From NCBI GenBank assembly GCA_020217265.1, contig JAIWOS010000096.1:1-18033 (forward strand): 18,033 nt of DNA, in the 5' to 3' direction. Under the pieces are notes generated by a model that did no database searches, was not told where the DNA came from, and worked only from the letters and a program-made list of their open reading frames with translations. Positions 7,240 through 16,280 of the stretch are shown here, one piece after another. Position numbers and translations under genes: made by a program. Positions within the stretch are counted from its first letter, which is position 1. Each line of letters starts with the position of its first letter. Source of the DNA: Thiobacillus sp. Its GTDB lineage: Bacteria; Pseudomonadota; Gammaproteobacteria; Burkholderiales; Thiobacillaceae.

Positions 7240-8496
7240 CTAAGCCGCCACCCACTCGGCCGACAGCGACTCGGCCTGCTTGAGCACCGTCTCGGTCGCT
7301 TCTTCCTGTTTGTCCGGCGGATACTTGTAACGTTTGAGCAGCGTCTTCACCATGACACGCAGCCGGGCCCGGACGGTTTCCCGGACGGCCCAGTCGACGG
7401 TCACCGACTTGCGCAGGCTTTGCACCAGCTCGACCGCTATCTTCTTTAGAGTCTCGTCGCCCAGGCCGCGAACCGCGGCTTCATTAGTGGCCAAGGCGTC
7501 GTAGAACGCCATTTCGTCGTGGTTCAGCCCCAAGGCCTCGCCGCGCTGGGCGGCTTCCTGGAACTTCTTGGCCATCTCGATGAGCTCCTCGATGACCTGG
7601 GCGGTCTCGATGGCCCGGTTGCGGTAGCGCGTCAGGCTCTGCTGCAGGAGCTCCGAGAACTTGGCCTCCTGGACCACGTTGGTCTTGAAGCGCGACTTGA
7701 TTTCGCCCTTGAGCAGCCGCTCCAGCAGTTCCACGGCCAGGTTGCGCTCTTTCATGTGGCGCACGTCCTCCAGGAACTCGTCCGACAGCACGCCGATATC
7801 CGGGCGCTTGAGGCCGGCCGCCGAGAAGATGTCGATGACTTCGTCGCTGACGATGGCGCGGCTCATGATTTGCCGGAGCGCGTGTTCCTTCTGCTCGTCG
7901 GTCAGTTTCTTGTCGGTGCCGCCGTGCTTGGTCAGCGCGGCCTTCACCGCCTGCAGGAACGCGAGTTCGTCCCGGTGGGCCAAAGCCTCGTCCAGCGTGC
8001 AGCACAGCGCAAAGGCCTTGCTTGCGGCCAGCACCGCGTCGGCAAAGCGCTTTTTGCCGTCGTCCAGGCCCAGGACGTGGTTGGCCACGGCCGGCAGCAG
8101 TTGCCAGGCTTTCGTCCGGAAGTCGCCATATTCCACGCCGCGCAGCATGTCGTGGAGCACGTCCATCTGCTCCAGCAGCACGGCCAGCGCCTCGCGGGCG
8201 TCGATGGTCGGCTTGCCGCGGCCCTTGGCCTGGGTGTAGTCCGCCAGCGCAGCCTTGAGCTCGTTGGCGATGCCGATGTAATCCACCACCAGCCCGCCCG
8301 GCTTCTCCTTGAACACGCGGTTCACCCGGGCGATGGCCTGCATCAGGTTGTGGCCGCGCATGGGCTTGTCCACATACATCGTGTGCAGGCACGGCGCGTC
8401 GAAGCCTACAAGCCGAGACGCCGTGCGCGGGCCGGATAGCGCGTCGCCCCGCATCAAGAGCTGTCTGTTGATCGGTGCAGCCGCATGCCGAGCCAA
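7240..8496 (-). pseudogene. hsdR: Type I restriction enzyme R subunit (HsdR), C-terminal remnant
   Basis: From about position 8412 downwards the minus-strand frame encodes the last 390 residues of an HsdR protein. [18 protein letters not shown] and [23 protein letters not shown] are helicase motifs V and VI of the DNA translocase, followed by the long helical DUF3387-type C-terminal region to the stop at 7240. Full HsdR proteins are about 1000 residues, so the N-terminal nuclease and most of the translocase are missing. The open frame extends upstream to 8496 ([12 protein letters not shown]...), but these first 28 residues do not look like HsdR and come from joined sequence. No hsdM or hsdS is present. 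The fragment cannot restrict DNA and I treat it as a deletion relic. The remaining frame is clean over about 1.2 kb, so the loss looks recent or the piece is still tolerated. Confidence 0.85.
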
Positions 8497-8601
8497 GGAA
8501 GGCGCGGGCGCTCCCTGTCGCCGACAGTCGCGCCTTCGTGCTGCAGGCCGGCTGTGGCGTCCGCCGATTCATCCCCCCGGTGCATCGCCCGCAGGGAAGC
8601 C
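8413..8601. other. Junction segment of unknown origin between cytochrome gene and HsdR remnant
   Basis: These 189 bases separate the cytochrome c stop codon from the first recognisable HsdR codon. Short frames exist on both strands, but none has a convincing ribosome site, domain or family resemblance. One of the two edges should be a deletion or insertion breakpoint. Confidence 0.5.
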
Positions 8602-9009
8602 TTATTCCCGGGGGGGTTTGCAAGCCTCAGAATGCCCTGCCTGCTCAAGGTAGGCGATCAGATCCCTGCGCTCTTGCGCGTCTTTGACGCCATCGTAGCC
8701 CATGCTTGTTCCGGGGACGGCTTTCAGCGGGTTGGCCAGAAAGCGATCCAGCGTCTTGGGGTTCCACACCCACTTCGTGCTTTGCATTGCCTTGGAGTAA
8801 TTGAAGCCGGGCACGCTCCCGGCGCGCCGTCCCAGCAAACCGCAGTGTTTGGGGCCGGTGCGGTTATACGCGAGCGCGTGGCAGGCTAGGCACCGTGCGT
8901 AGACGGCCTCGCCCGCTTTCGGGTCGCCCGCCCGCAGGGCGTCGGCCGCCGCACCGCCGGCGGCCAACCCCAGGGCAAGCGCCAGCAGCGCTGGTAACGC
9001 CGTGGTCAT
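8602..9009 (-). CDS. Class I c-type cytochrome, periplasmic
   Basis: The 135-residue protein starts with a hydrophobic signal peptide (about 1-23, cut after AAADA or nearby). It has one haem-binding CLACH motif at 40-44 and a likely distal methionine ligand at M103 in VPGTSMGYDG. The fold fits mitochondrial-type/c2 cytochromes, small soluble electron carriers of the periplasm. Two further cysteines, C56 and C130, could form a disulfide. Its ATG overlaps the stop of the ferritin-like gene by four bases, so the two are almost certainly translated together. An electron-transfer partnership with the ferritin-like protein is inferred from this coupling. Confidence 0.92.
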   Translation of the reverse strand: MTTALPALLALALGLAAGGAAADALRAGDPKAGEAVYARCLACHALAYNRTGPKHCGLLGRRAGSVPGFNYSKAMQSTKWVWNPKTLDRFLANPLKAVPGTSMGYDGVKDAQERRDLIAYLEQAGHSEACKPPRE

Positions 9010-9608
9010 GACATGAACGCGGACGGCACCGGATCTTCGCCGAGTGCGTTGCGCAGGATCGCCCAGTGCATGGCTTCGTCGCCGAGGATGCTCGCCGCCG
9101 CTTTGGCGAGCTCGCGGTTGTTGAACACGGGCACGGCGCCCAGATAGGCGCTGACCGCGCCCTTTTCGAGCATGGCGGCAAACCGCAGCACGTCGTTCTG
9201 GGTTTTCAGGGTTTCGACCGGGAAGCTGTATTGGGCTTTTGCCGACACGAGCTGGCCGCCGAGTTTGGCGATGGTTTTCGCCAGCAGGTCGGCGTGTTCC
9301 TTGTGGTGTCCCTGGAAGGTCACGGCCAGGTGGAGCACGGGTTTTTGCAGCAGGCCGCTTTCCGCGCCCACCTGATACGCGGCGATGGCTTCGAGCTCCG
9401 CGCCCAGCGCGCTGTTCAGCACGTTCACATCGGACGCGGTCGACGGTTTTCCCTTGGCCAGGGCATCGCGGCCTGCCAGCAGCGCGATCGCGGCACCTGA
9501 CAACAACAGGCCGGACTGCCCGAGAAACGAACGGCGCGCCTCTCTGTCCGGCGCGTTCTGAAGGGATGCGGTCAATCCGGCATCGGGGGTTTGGATGCGT
9601 GATGTCAT
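9006..9608 (-). CDS. Tat-exported ferritin-like domain protein
   Basis: The 200-residue protein begins with a twin-arginine signal (R25-R26 in ARRSFLGQSG, then a hydrophobic stretch to about 50), so it is probably folded and exported to the periplasm with a cofactor. The mature part is a predicted four-helix bundle with ferritin-type ligand candidates: E71 or E73 in ALGAELEAIAAY, E104-H105 in HHKEHADLL, E148 in LEKGAVSAY, and E178/H181 in GDEAMHWAIL (ExxH). These could bind a di-iron centre. It resembles the Ferritin_2/DUF4439-like groups and not cage-forming ferritins, so oxidase or peroxidase-like chemistry is as likely as iron storage. The start has a good AAAGGAAA site. It follows the sigma factor gene by 85 bp and overlaps the cytochrome gene. 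Confidence 0.82.
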   Translation of the reverse strand: MTSRIQTPDAGLTASLQNAPDREARRSFLGQSGLLLSGAAIALLAGRDALAKGKPSTASDVNVLNSALGAELEAIAAYQVGAESGLLQKPVLHLAVTFQGHHKEHADLLAKTIAKLGGQLVSAKAQYSFPVETLKTQNDVLRFAAMLEKGAVSAYLGAVPVFNNRELAKAAASILGDEAMHWAILRNALGEDPVPSAFMS

Positions 9609-9693
9609 TGCGGTTTCCTTTTTGAAAGTACTGCGAACAAACCTGCCTGTTCAGCGAACGCCCCGCCTGCCGGGCACCGAACGGGCAAGCGAA

Positions 9694-10407
9694 TCAGCGG
9701 ATGGGTGAAGTGGCGTCCAGTTGCCGCAATACGCCTGCGACGATGCGATCGCAGCGATCCCCGGCAAACGAAAACGCTTCGCCCAGGCTGAAGTCGATCT
9801 CGCGCGCGAGCGCTTCACGCAGCAGTCCTTTCGCGCGGAAATAGCGGGTGCGCACGGTGGCTTCGGGAATCCCCAGGCAAACCGCCGTCTCGTCGACCGA
9901 CATTTCTTCGATGGCGCGCAGCACGAACACGGTGCGAAAGGCATCGGGCAGCTGGTTGATCTTGCTTTCGATCAGCCGCCGGGTTTCTGCGCGCAGGGCG
10001 CCATGTTCGGGTTGTTCGGGGGCGTGTTCATTCATCGCGGTATCAGCCTCCCCTGCCATGTCGCGCAAGTCTGCCGGGTCGCCCACCAGGTCGATCACCT
10101 CGGCGCTGCGCTTGAGTTTGCGGGCACGGAAGATCGACACGTTGACGACGATGCGAACCAGCCAGGTAGACAGTTTCGCTTCCGAACGAAACTGCGCCAT
10201 TGCGCGATACGCCTGAACATAGGCTTCCTGTACCGCGTCTTCGGCCTCGGCATCGTCCCTGAGGATGCTGCGCGCCGTGCGGTAGAGCGTCTGGTTGTGC
10301 TTGCGCATCAGGTGTTGCAGCGCCAGCCGGTCGCCTTGCGCGACATGCCGCGCCAGTTCGGCGTCGGTCATGTCCCTGAAGGATGGCTGCGTTGAAGTCT
10401 GCTGCAT
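9694..10407 (-). CDS. ECF-type RNA polymerase sigma factor (RpoE-like)
   Basis: The 237-residue protein has sigma region 2 at about 27-95 (DAVQEAYVQAYRAMAQFRSEAKLSTWLVRI, for -10 recognition and core binding). Region 4 lies at about 145-200 (LPDAFRTVFVLRAIEEMSVDETAVCLGIPEATVRTRYFRAKGLLREAL, a helix-turn-helix for the -35 element). Region 3 is absent, as expected for the ECF group. A C-terminal extension of about 35 residues with GDRCDRIVAGVLRQL is also present; similar tails occur in some ECF groups. No anti-sigma gene lies on either side. The next genes in the same direction are the ferritin-like and cytochrome genes, so the sigma factor probably directs its own operon. The upstream DNA carries nested palindromes. 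Confidence 0.92.
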   Translation of the reverse strand: MQQTSTQPSFRDMTDAELARHVAQGDRLALQHLMRKHNQTLYRTARSILRDDAEAEDAVQEAYVQAYRAMAQFRSEAKLSTWLVRIVVNVSIFRARKLKRSAEVIDLVGDPADLRDMAGEADTAMNEHAPEQPEHGALRAETRRLIESKINQLPDAFRTVFVLRAIEEMSVDETAVCLGIPEATVRTRYFRAKGLLREALAREIDFSLGEAFSFAGDRCDRIVAGVLRQLDATSPIR

Positions 10408-10423
10408 GGTCGCCCCCGGTGGG

Positions 10424-10439
10424 TGTGATGGCTGTCACA
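10424..10439. promoter_or_regulatory. CRP/FNR-type palindrome upstream of the sigma gene
   Basis: TGTGATGGCTGTCACA is a perfect TGTGA-N6-TCACA palindrome, the form of the CRP-family operator, and it can be extended by one pair at each end. It lies 17 to 32 bp before the sigma factor ATG, between any promoter and the ribosome site. From that position it would more likely repress than activate. Which protein binds is unknown. Confidence 0.45.
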
Positions 10440-10454
10440 CCATTAGATGACAGC
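10431..10454. promoter_or_regulatory. Second, overlapping palindrome upstream of the sigma gene
   Basis: GCTGTCA at 10431-10437 and TGACAGC at 10448-10454 form a 7-bp inverted repeat with a 10-bp spacer. The left arm overlaps the CRP-type palindrome, so binding at the two could be mutually exclusive. Confidence 0.4.
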
Positions 10455-10471
10455 GCGCGTCATCGCGTTCC
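10447..10471 (-). promoter_or_regulatory. Possible ECF-dependent autoregulatory promoter
   Basis: Read on the minus strand, GGAAC (10471-10467) is followed 15 bp later by GTCAT (10451-10447). GGAAC is the usual -35 core of ECF promoters and GTC a frequent -10 core. It would transcribe the sigma-ferritin-cytochrome genes. It rests on short motifs only. Confidence 0.33.
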
Positions 10472-10513
10472 GGCCAGCGATGCACGCGTCAGAAAACCGG
10501 GCGAGGATAAAGC

Positions 10514-10532
10514 GCCTGGCCTTGCGCCAGGC
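10514..10532 (-). terminator. Hairpin upstream of the sigma gene, after the phosphatase stop
   Basis: GCCTGGC and GCCAGGC form a 7-bp GC-rich stem with a 5-base loop, ten bases after the phosphatase stop codon. On the minus strand it is followed by GCTTTATCC, a weak T tract. It probably ends the uvrB-side transcripts before the sigma operon begins. Confidence 0.5.
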
Positions 10533-10541
10533 GGCAGCCAT

Positions 10542-11042
10542 CTAGCGGGCGCGTGTGCGCGAACCGGCGTCGAGCATCTGGGTGATGTCGCGCAGCAGTC
10601 CCTGGACGGCATCCTCGATCATGTCGAGGTTTTCTTCAAAGCCCTGCGGGCCGCCGTAATACGGATCGACCACGTCCAGGTTCGGGTACTTGCGGCTGAA
10701 CGACAGCAGGCGGCGGACTTTGTCCTGGTGGCGCGCGGGCGCGCGCTGCAGCAGACGGCTGAGATTGTCGCCATCCATTGCAAGGATGTAGTCGAAACGC
10801 TCGAAATCGGCGTCTTCCACCTTGCGGCCGCGCAGGCCGCTGATGTCCACGCCGCGCTGGCGAATCGCCTGCTGGGCGCGCGGATCGGGCGGCGAGCCGA
10901 TGTGGTAGGCATGGGTTCCGGCCGAATCGGTTTCAATCTGGGCCTCCAGTCCCGCTTCACGCACCGCCTTGCGAAACATGCCCTCCGCCATCGGCGAGCG
11001 GCAAATGTTGCCCATGCACACAAACAGCACTCTCACAGCCAT
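10542..11042 (-). CDS. Low-molecular-weight protein-tyrosine phosphatase
   Basis: The 166-residue cytoplasmic protein shows the N-terminal P-loop VCMGNICRSP, with nucleophile C9 and R15 of the CX5R motif. The general-acid aspartate is in VDPYYGG (D126). Length and motif placement are typical of the family, which removes phosphate from phosphotyrosine proteins. In bacteria it often partners with BY-kinases in capsule export, but no such kinase or polysaccharide gene is nearby, so the substrate is unknown. It follows the hypothetical gene by 88 bp with a hairpin between them. Confidence 0.93.
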   Translation of the reverse strand: MAVRVLFVCMGNICRSPMAEGMFRKAVREAGLEAQIETDSAGTHAYHIGSPPDPRAQQAIRQRGVDISGLRGRKVEDADFERFDYILAMDGDNLSRLLQRAPARHQDKVRRLLSFSRKYPNLDVVDPYYGGPQGFEENLDMIEDAVQGLLRDITQMLDAGSRTRAR

Positions 11043-11105
11043 GTCATTCCTTGTTGAACGTCGATCTGAAATCGCCTGCGGGCGGCACCGAACATAGAGC
11101 GGCCT

Positions 11106-11129
11106 CCCGGCAGCGGGTTCCGCTGCGGG
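11106..11129 (-). terminator. GC-rich hairpin after the hypothetical gene
   Basis: GCAGCGG and CCGCTGC, three bases apart, form a perfect 7-bp stem, extended by CCC/GGG past a one-base bulge. It lies immediately after the TGA of the hypothetical gene. There is no T tract, so it may be an RNA-stabilising or attenuating hairpin and not a strong terminator. Confidence 0.4.
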
Positions 11130-11130
11130 C

Positions 11131-11553
11131 TCAATCCAGCGCGCTTTTCAGGTTTTGCCACTGGATCGGTGCCGGTTTTGCATTCGCCAGCGCCTCGGCC
11201 TGCTTGCGCCTGGCGTATTCTTCGGCGCGCTGCGCGAACTTCTGCAGGTCTGCGTTGGCGATGCGGGTCTGCTCTGCCATCTCATCTTCCGACAGGGGGT
11301 TTTCGACCAACTGGACTTCGATGCGCAACACGGCCGGGTGTTTTTCAGTCAGCGCCTGCAGGATCGCGTCGAGCTTTTTGCCTGGAAGGCCGTAACGCAG
11401 CCTCCTGGTCAGGAACAGCCGCAGAATCGCGCCGTCACCGGGCTTGGCCCGGTTCTGGATCGCGGCGGCTTCCTTCTGCAACCAGCCGCGCAGGCGCAGC
11501 GGCGTGATTTCCACGCCCGGGTTCAGAATGGCAATGTGGATTTGTCCCGACAT
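11131..11553 (-). CDS. Hypothetical protein, 140 residues
   Basis: I do not recognise the family. The start is well supported by AAGGAG six bases before the ATG. The protein is soluble, with no signal peptide or membrane segment. The first half mixes hydrophobic and basic residues (IAILNPGVEITPLRLRGWL, LRLFLTRRLRYGLPGKKLDAIL). The second half is strongly charged and helical, probably an amphipathic or coiled-coil helix from about residue 85 to 125 (EDEMAEQTRIANADLQKFAQ onward). It lies 79 bp after uvrB on the same strand and may share its transcript, but no role in repair can be claimed. Confidence 0.75.
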   Translation of the reverse strand: MSGQIHIAILNPGVEITPLRLRGWLQKEAAAIQNRAKPGDGAILRLFLTRRLRYGLPGKKLDAILQALTEKHPAVLRIEVQLVENPLSEDEMAEQTRIANADLQKFAQRAEEYARRKQAEALANAKPAPIQWQNLKSALD

Positions 11554-11632
11554 GCAGGGCTCCTTTCCTGTAAATGCGGCACTTACTGTAAACGCGGGAT
11601 GGCACAGAAGACGACGCGCGTGCGGCCACGCC

Positions 11633-13660
<2,028 letters not shown>

Positions 13661-13735
13661 AGGTAAAATCGCGCGGCCAAAAAAACTTGTCGAGTTTAGC
13701 ACCCGCCCAAGTCGGGCGCATTTCAAGGAACCACC

Positions 13736-14929
13736 GTGGAACTCTCCCGCCGCGTCCAGGCGATCAAGCCTTCGCCGACCCTTGCCGTCACCGCCCGCGC
13801 CGCCGCGCTCAAGGCAGGCGGCCGCGACATCGTCGGCCTCGGCGCTGGCGAACCCGATTTCGACACCCCGCAGCACATCAAGGATGCGGCGATCGACGCG
13901 ATCAACAAGGGCTTCACCAAATACACCGCCGTCGACGGCACGCCCGGCCTCAAGGCCGCGATCATCGCCAAGTTCAAGCGCGACAACGGGCTGGACTACA
14001 CGCCGAAGCAGATTCTCGTTTCCTGCGGCGGCAAGCAGAGCTTCTTCAACCTCGTGCAGGCCGTGGTCAATCCCGGCGACGAGGTCATCATTCCCGCGCC
14101 CTACTGGGTGTCGTATCCGGACATCGTGATCCTGGCCGACGGCAAGCCGGTCATCGTCGAGGCGGGCATCGAGCAGGGCTTCAAGATCACCCCGGCGCAG
14201 CTCGAAGCGGCGATCACGCCGAAGACGCGGATGCTCGTCATCAACAGCCCGTCCAACCCCACCGGCGCGGTGTACACCGCCGACGAACTCGCCGCGCTCG
14301 GCGCGGTGTTGAAGAAGCACCCGCACGTGCTCATCGCGAGTGACGACATGTACGAGCACATCCGGCTCGACGACAAGCCCTTCGTCAACATCCTCAACGT
14401 CTGCCCCGACCTGTACGAGCGCACGCTGGTGCTCAACGGTGTCTCCAAAGCCTATTCGATGACCGGCTGGCGCATCGGCTACGCGGCGGGGCCGGAAGCA
14501 ATCCTGCGCGCGATGACCAACGTGCAGTCGCAGTCCACCTCCAACCCCACCTCGATCTCGCAGGTGGCCGCCGAAGCCGCGCTGAACGGCGACCAGGGCT
14601 GCATCACGCCCATGCTCGACGCCTTCAAGACCCGTCACCGCTACGTCGTCGATGCCCTGAACGCCATTCCCGGCTTCAAGTGCGTGGACAGCGGCGGCGC
14701 CTTCTACGCCTTCCCCGACGTGCGGCAGGCGATCCAGCGCCTGCTCGCGCGCGACGTGATCGAGGAAGGCACCGACGTCGCCTTCGCCGAATACCTGCTC
14801 GAATCCGCCGACGTTGCCGTGGTGCCTGGCTCGGCCTTCGGCGCCGAAGGCTATATCCGCCTGTCGTTCGCCACTTCGCAGGCCAACCTGGAAAAAGCGC
14901 TCAAGCGCATCGCCGCCGCGCTGGCCTGA
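13736..14929 (+). CDS. aspC: PLP-dependent aspartate/aromatic-type aminotransferase
   Basis: The 397-residue cytoplasmic enzyme is a class I fold type I aminotransferase. The PLP-binding lysine is K238 in [16 protein letters not shown]. Other marks are [43 protein letters not shown] and the C-terminal YIRLSF with the substrate-carboxylate arginine. It probably interconverts aspartate/2-oxoglutarate with oxaloacetate/glutamate. This subgroup also includes prephenate aminotransferases, so it may take part in tyrosine/phenylalanine synthesis too. The start is GTG at 13736, with AAGGA seven bases upstream. It is divergent from uvrB with a 75-bp gap. Confidence 0.93.
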   Translation: MELSRRVQAIKPSPTLAVTARAAALKAGGRDIVGLGAGEPDFDTPQHIKDAAIDAINKGFTKYTAVDGTPGLKAAIIAKFKRDNGLDYTPKQILVSCGGKQSFFNLVQAVVNPGDEVIIPAPYWVSYPDIVILADGKPVIVEAGIEQGFKITPAQLEAAITPKTRMLVINSPSNPTGAVYTADELAALGAVLKKHPHVLIASDDMYEHIRLDDKPFVNILNVCPDLYERTLVLNGVSKAYSMTGWRIGYAAGPEAILRAMTNVQSQSTSNPTSISQVAAEAALNGDQGCITPMLDAFKTRHRYVVDALNAIPGFKCVDSGGAFYAFPDVRQAIQRLLARDVIEEGTDVAFAEYLLESADVAVVPGSAFGAEGYIRLSFATSQANLEKALKRIAAALA

Positions 14930-14957
14930 GCCTGCGGTCACGGGTAGGCTAGCGTCC

Positions 14958-16235
14958 ATGCGCTCGCCTGCCCTGCCCCCGCCGCGCGGTACCGTTTCCT
15001 GGCTGCTGCAACTCGGCTACACCACCGCGCGGCTGTTCAGCCAGAACGGTCTCGCCAACCATGCCGCGGCGACGGCATTCTACTTTCTGCTGTCGGCCAC
15101 GCCGCTGCTGCTGTTGCTGAGCTACGCCATGCAATGGCTGGGCCGCGTCGCCGAAAATTCGGTGCCGGCCACCATCCTCATGGCCGCGCTGTACGAGCAG
15201 CTCCATCTCGACACCCTCACCGCCTACGGTTTCATTCCCCAGCGCGCCCAGCTCGCCGCCGGCGGCGTCGGCCTTCTCACCCTGGTGCTGTCGTCGCGCG
15301 GGCTGGTGAACGCCGTGCAGGGCGCCTTCAACGTGATCTTTCCCGACCGCAGCAAGCGCAATCTGGTGCTGTCGTGGGTGCTGCCGTTCGTCATCCTGCC
15401 GGTGCTGTTCCTGCTGATGGGCGTGGGCGCGCTGGCGCAGGTCACGCTCGTCTTTTTGGCGCAGAACGATTTCATCGGCACCGGCAACGCCACCGTGCTG
15501 CAGGCGATCAACGCGCTGTTCGGCTTTGCCATGCTGTGGGCGCTGCTGTTCGCCGCCTACTGGCGCCTGCCGCGCCGCCACCCGCCCGCGCGCGATGCCG
15601 CAGGGTTCGCCTTGCTCGCCGCGGCGAGCCTGGCGCTGCTGTTCGTCCTGTTCGGCGCCTTCTTCAAGCTGGAGAACTACCACAACCTGTATGGCGCCCT
15701 GGGCGGGGTCGTGTTCGTGCTCATCGGCGGCTACTTCGCCTTCCTGCTGCTGTACCTGTGGGCGCAGGCCTTGTACGCGTACGGCAAGGCCGACGTCACC
15801 GCACTGGAAAAACTCTTTCTTGCCAGCCACGGCGAAGGCGCCAGCAAACTGGAGGGCTACGTGTTCGGCGACACTCACCGCCTGTTGGAGAAGTACGGCC
15901 AGACCCACCCGCCCGGCCACGTGCTCATTGCCGAAGGCGCCGAGGACCGCACCGCCTATTTCCTTTACGCCGGCCGCGCCGTGGTGACCAAGCGCACCGA
16001 TGCCGGCCCCCGCCGCCTGGGCGAACTCGCCGAAGGCCAGCTCTTCGGCGAAATGGCGTATCTGCTCAACGAACCGCGCACCGCCTCGGTGGTGGCCGAC
16101 ACCGAAATCACCGTGCTCGCGCTGCCGCCGGCCATCCTGGAAGAATTGATGCGGCACTCCGCCCCGCTGTCGCGCCGCATCATCGACACCCTGTGCCAGC
16201 GGCTGGAACGCATGAATCTGGCAAACACCGGCTGA
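14958..16235 (+). CDS. YihY/BrkB-family membrane protein with C-terminal cyclic-nucleotide-binding domain
   Basis: The 425-residue protein has an N-terminal YihY/BrkB (UPF0761) half with about six membrane segments, including [20 protein letters not shown] and [20 protein letters not shown]. From about residue 300 it continues into a soluble cNMP-binding (CRP/PKA-like) domain, with [20 protein letters not shown] and the phosphate-binding cassette [17 protein letters not shown]. The cassette glutamate and arginine are kept, so nucleotide binding is plausible. No helix-turn-helix follows. YihY function is unsettled; older RNase BN naming is wrong. The fusion suggests a membrane process gated by a cyclic nucleotide. 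I chose the ATG at 14958, only 28 bp after the aminotransferase stop, because the upstream frame reads over that gene. Confidence 0.88.
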   Translation: MRSPALPPPRGTVSWLLQLGYTTARLFSQNGLANHAAATAFYFLLSATPLLLLLSYAMQWLGRVAENSVPATILMAALYEQLHLDTLTAYGFIPQRAQLAAGGVGLLTLVLSSRGLVNAVQGAFNVIFPDRSKRNLVLSWVLPFVILPVLFLLMGVGALAQVTLVFLAQNDFIGTGNATVLQAINALFGFAMLWALLFAAYWRLPRRHPPARDAAGFALLAAASLALLFVLFGAFFKLENYHNLYGALGGVVFVLIGGYFAFLLLYLWAQALYAYGKADVTALEKLFLASHGEGASKLEGYVFGDTHRLLEKYGQTHPPGHVLIAEGAEDRTAYFLYAGRAVVTKRTDAGPRRLGELAEGQLFGEMAYLLNEPRTASVVADTEITVLALPPAILEELMRHSAPLSRRIIDTLCQRLERMNLANTG

Positions 16236-16279
16236 GCCGCCTACAATTACTGTATATATTTACAGTAATTGTAGGCGGC
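16236..16279. repeat. Perfect 19-bp inverted repeat abutting the polymerase start codon
   Basis: The left arm GCCGCCTACAATTACTGTA (16236-16254) and the right arm TACAGTAATTGTAGGCGGC (16261-16279) are exact reverse complements around a 6-base centre. The repeat begins right after the TGA of the YihY gene and ends one base before the ATG of the polymerase. It contains a LexA-type box. In RNA it would be a very stable hairpin that buries AGGCGG, the only ribosome-site candidate. Confidence 0.9.
16250..16265 (+). promoter_or_regulatory. LexA (SOS) box
   Basis: CTGTATATATTTACAG fits the proteobacterial CTGT-N8-ACAG consensus, with an AT-rich core almost identical to the best E. coli boxes. Sitting 15 bp before the start of a Y-family polymerase, it strongly suggests damage-inducible control. 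The other neighbouring gene ends here, so the polymerase is the only sensible target. Confidence 0.8.
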
Positions 16280-16280
16280 C

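Noticed and set aside
7150..8500. A functional restriction-modification system
   Set aside because: Only the HsdR C-terminal third is present; the nuclease and most translocase motifs, the methylase and the specificity subunit are absent.
13661..13735. An SOS box controlling uvrB
   Set aside because: No CTGT-N8-ACAG pattern occurs in the gap between uvrB and the aminotransferase gene; CTGT occurs without a matching ACAG.
13661..14959. Large N-terminal extension of the uvrB frame (total frame over 1100 codons)
   Set aside because: This part lies antisense to the well-supported aminotransferase gene. GC-rich codon use keeps the opposite frame open, and UvrB homology begins only at the GTG at 13660.
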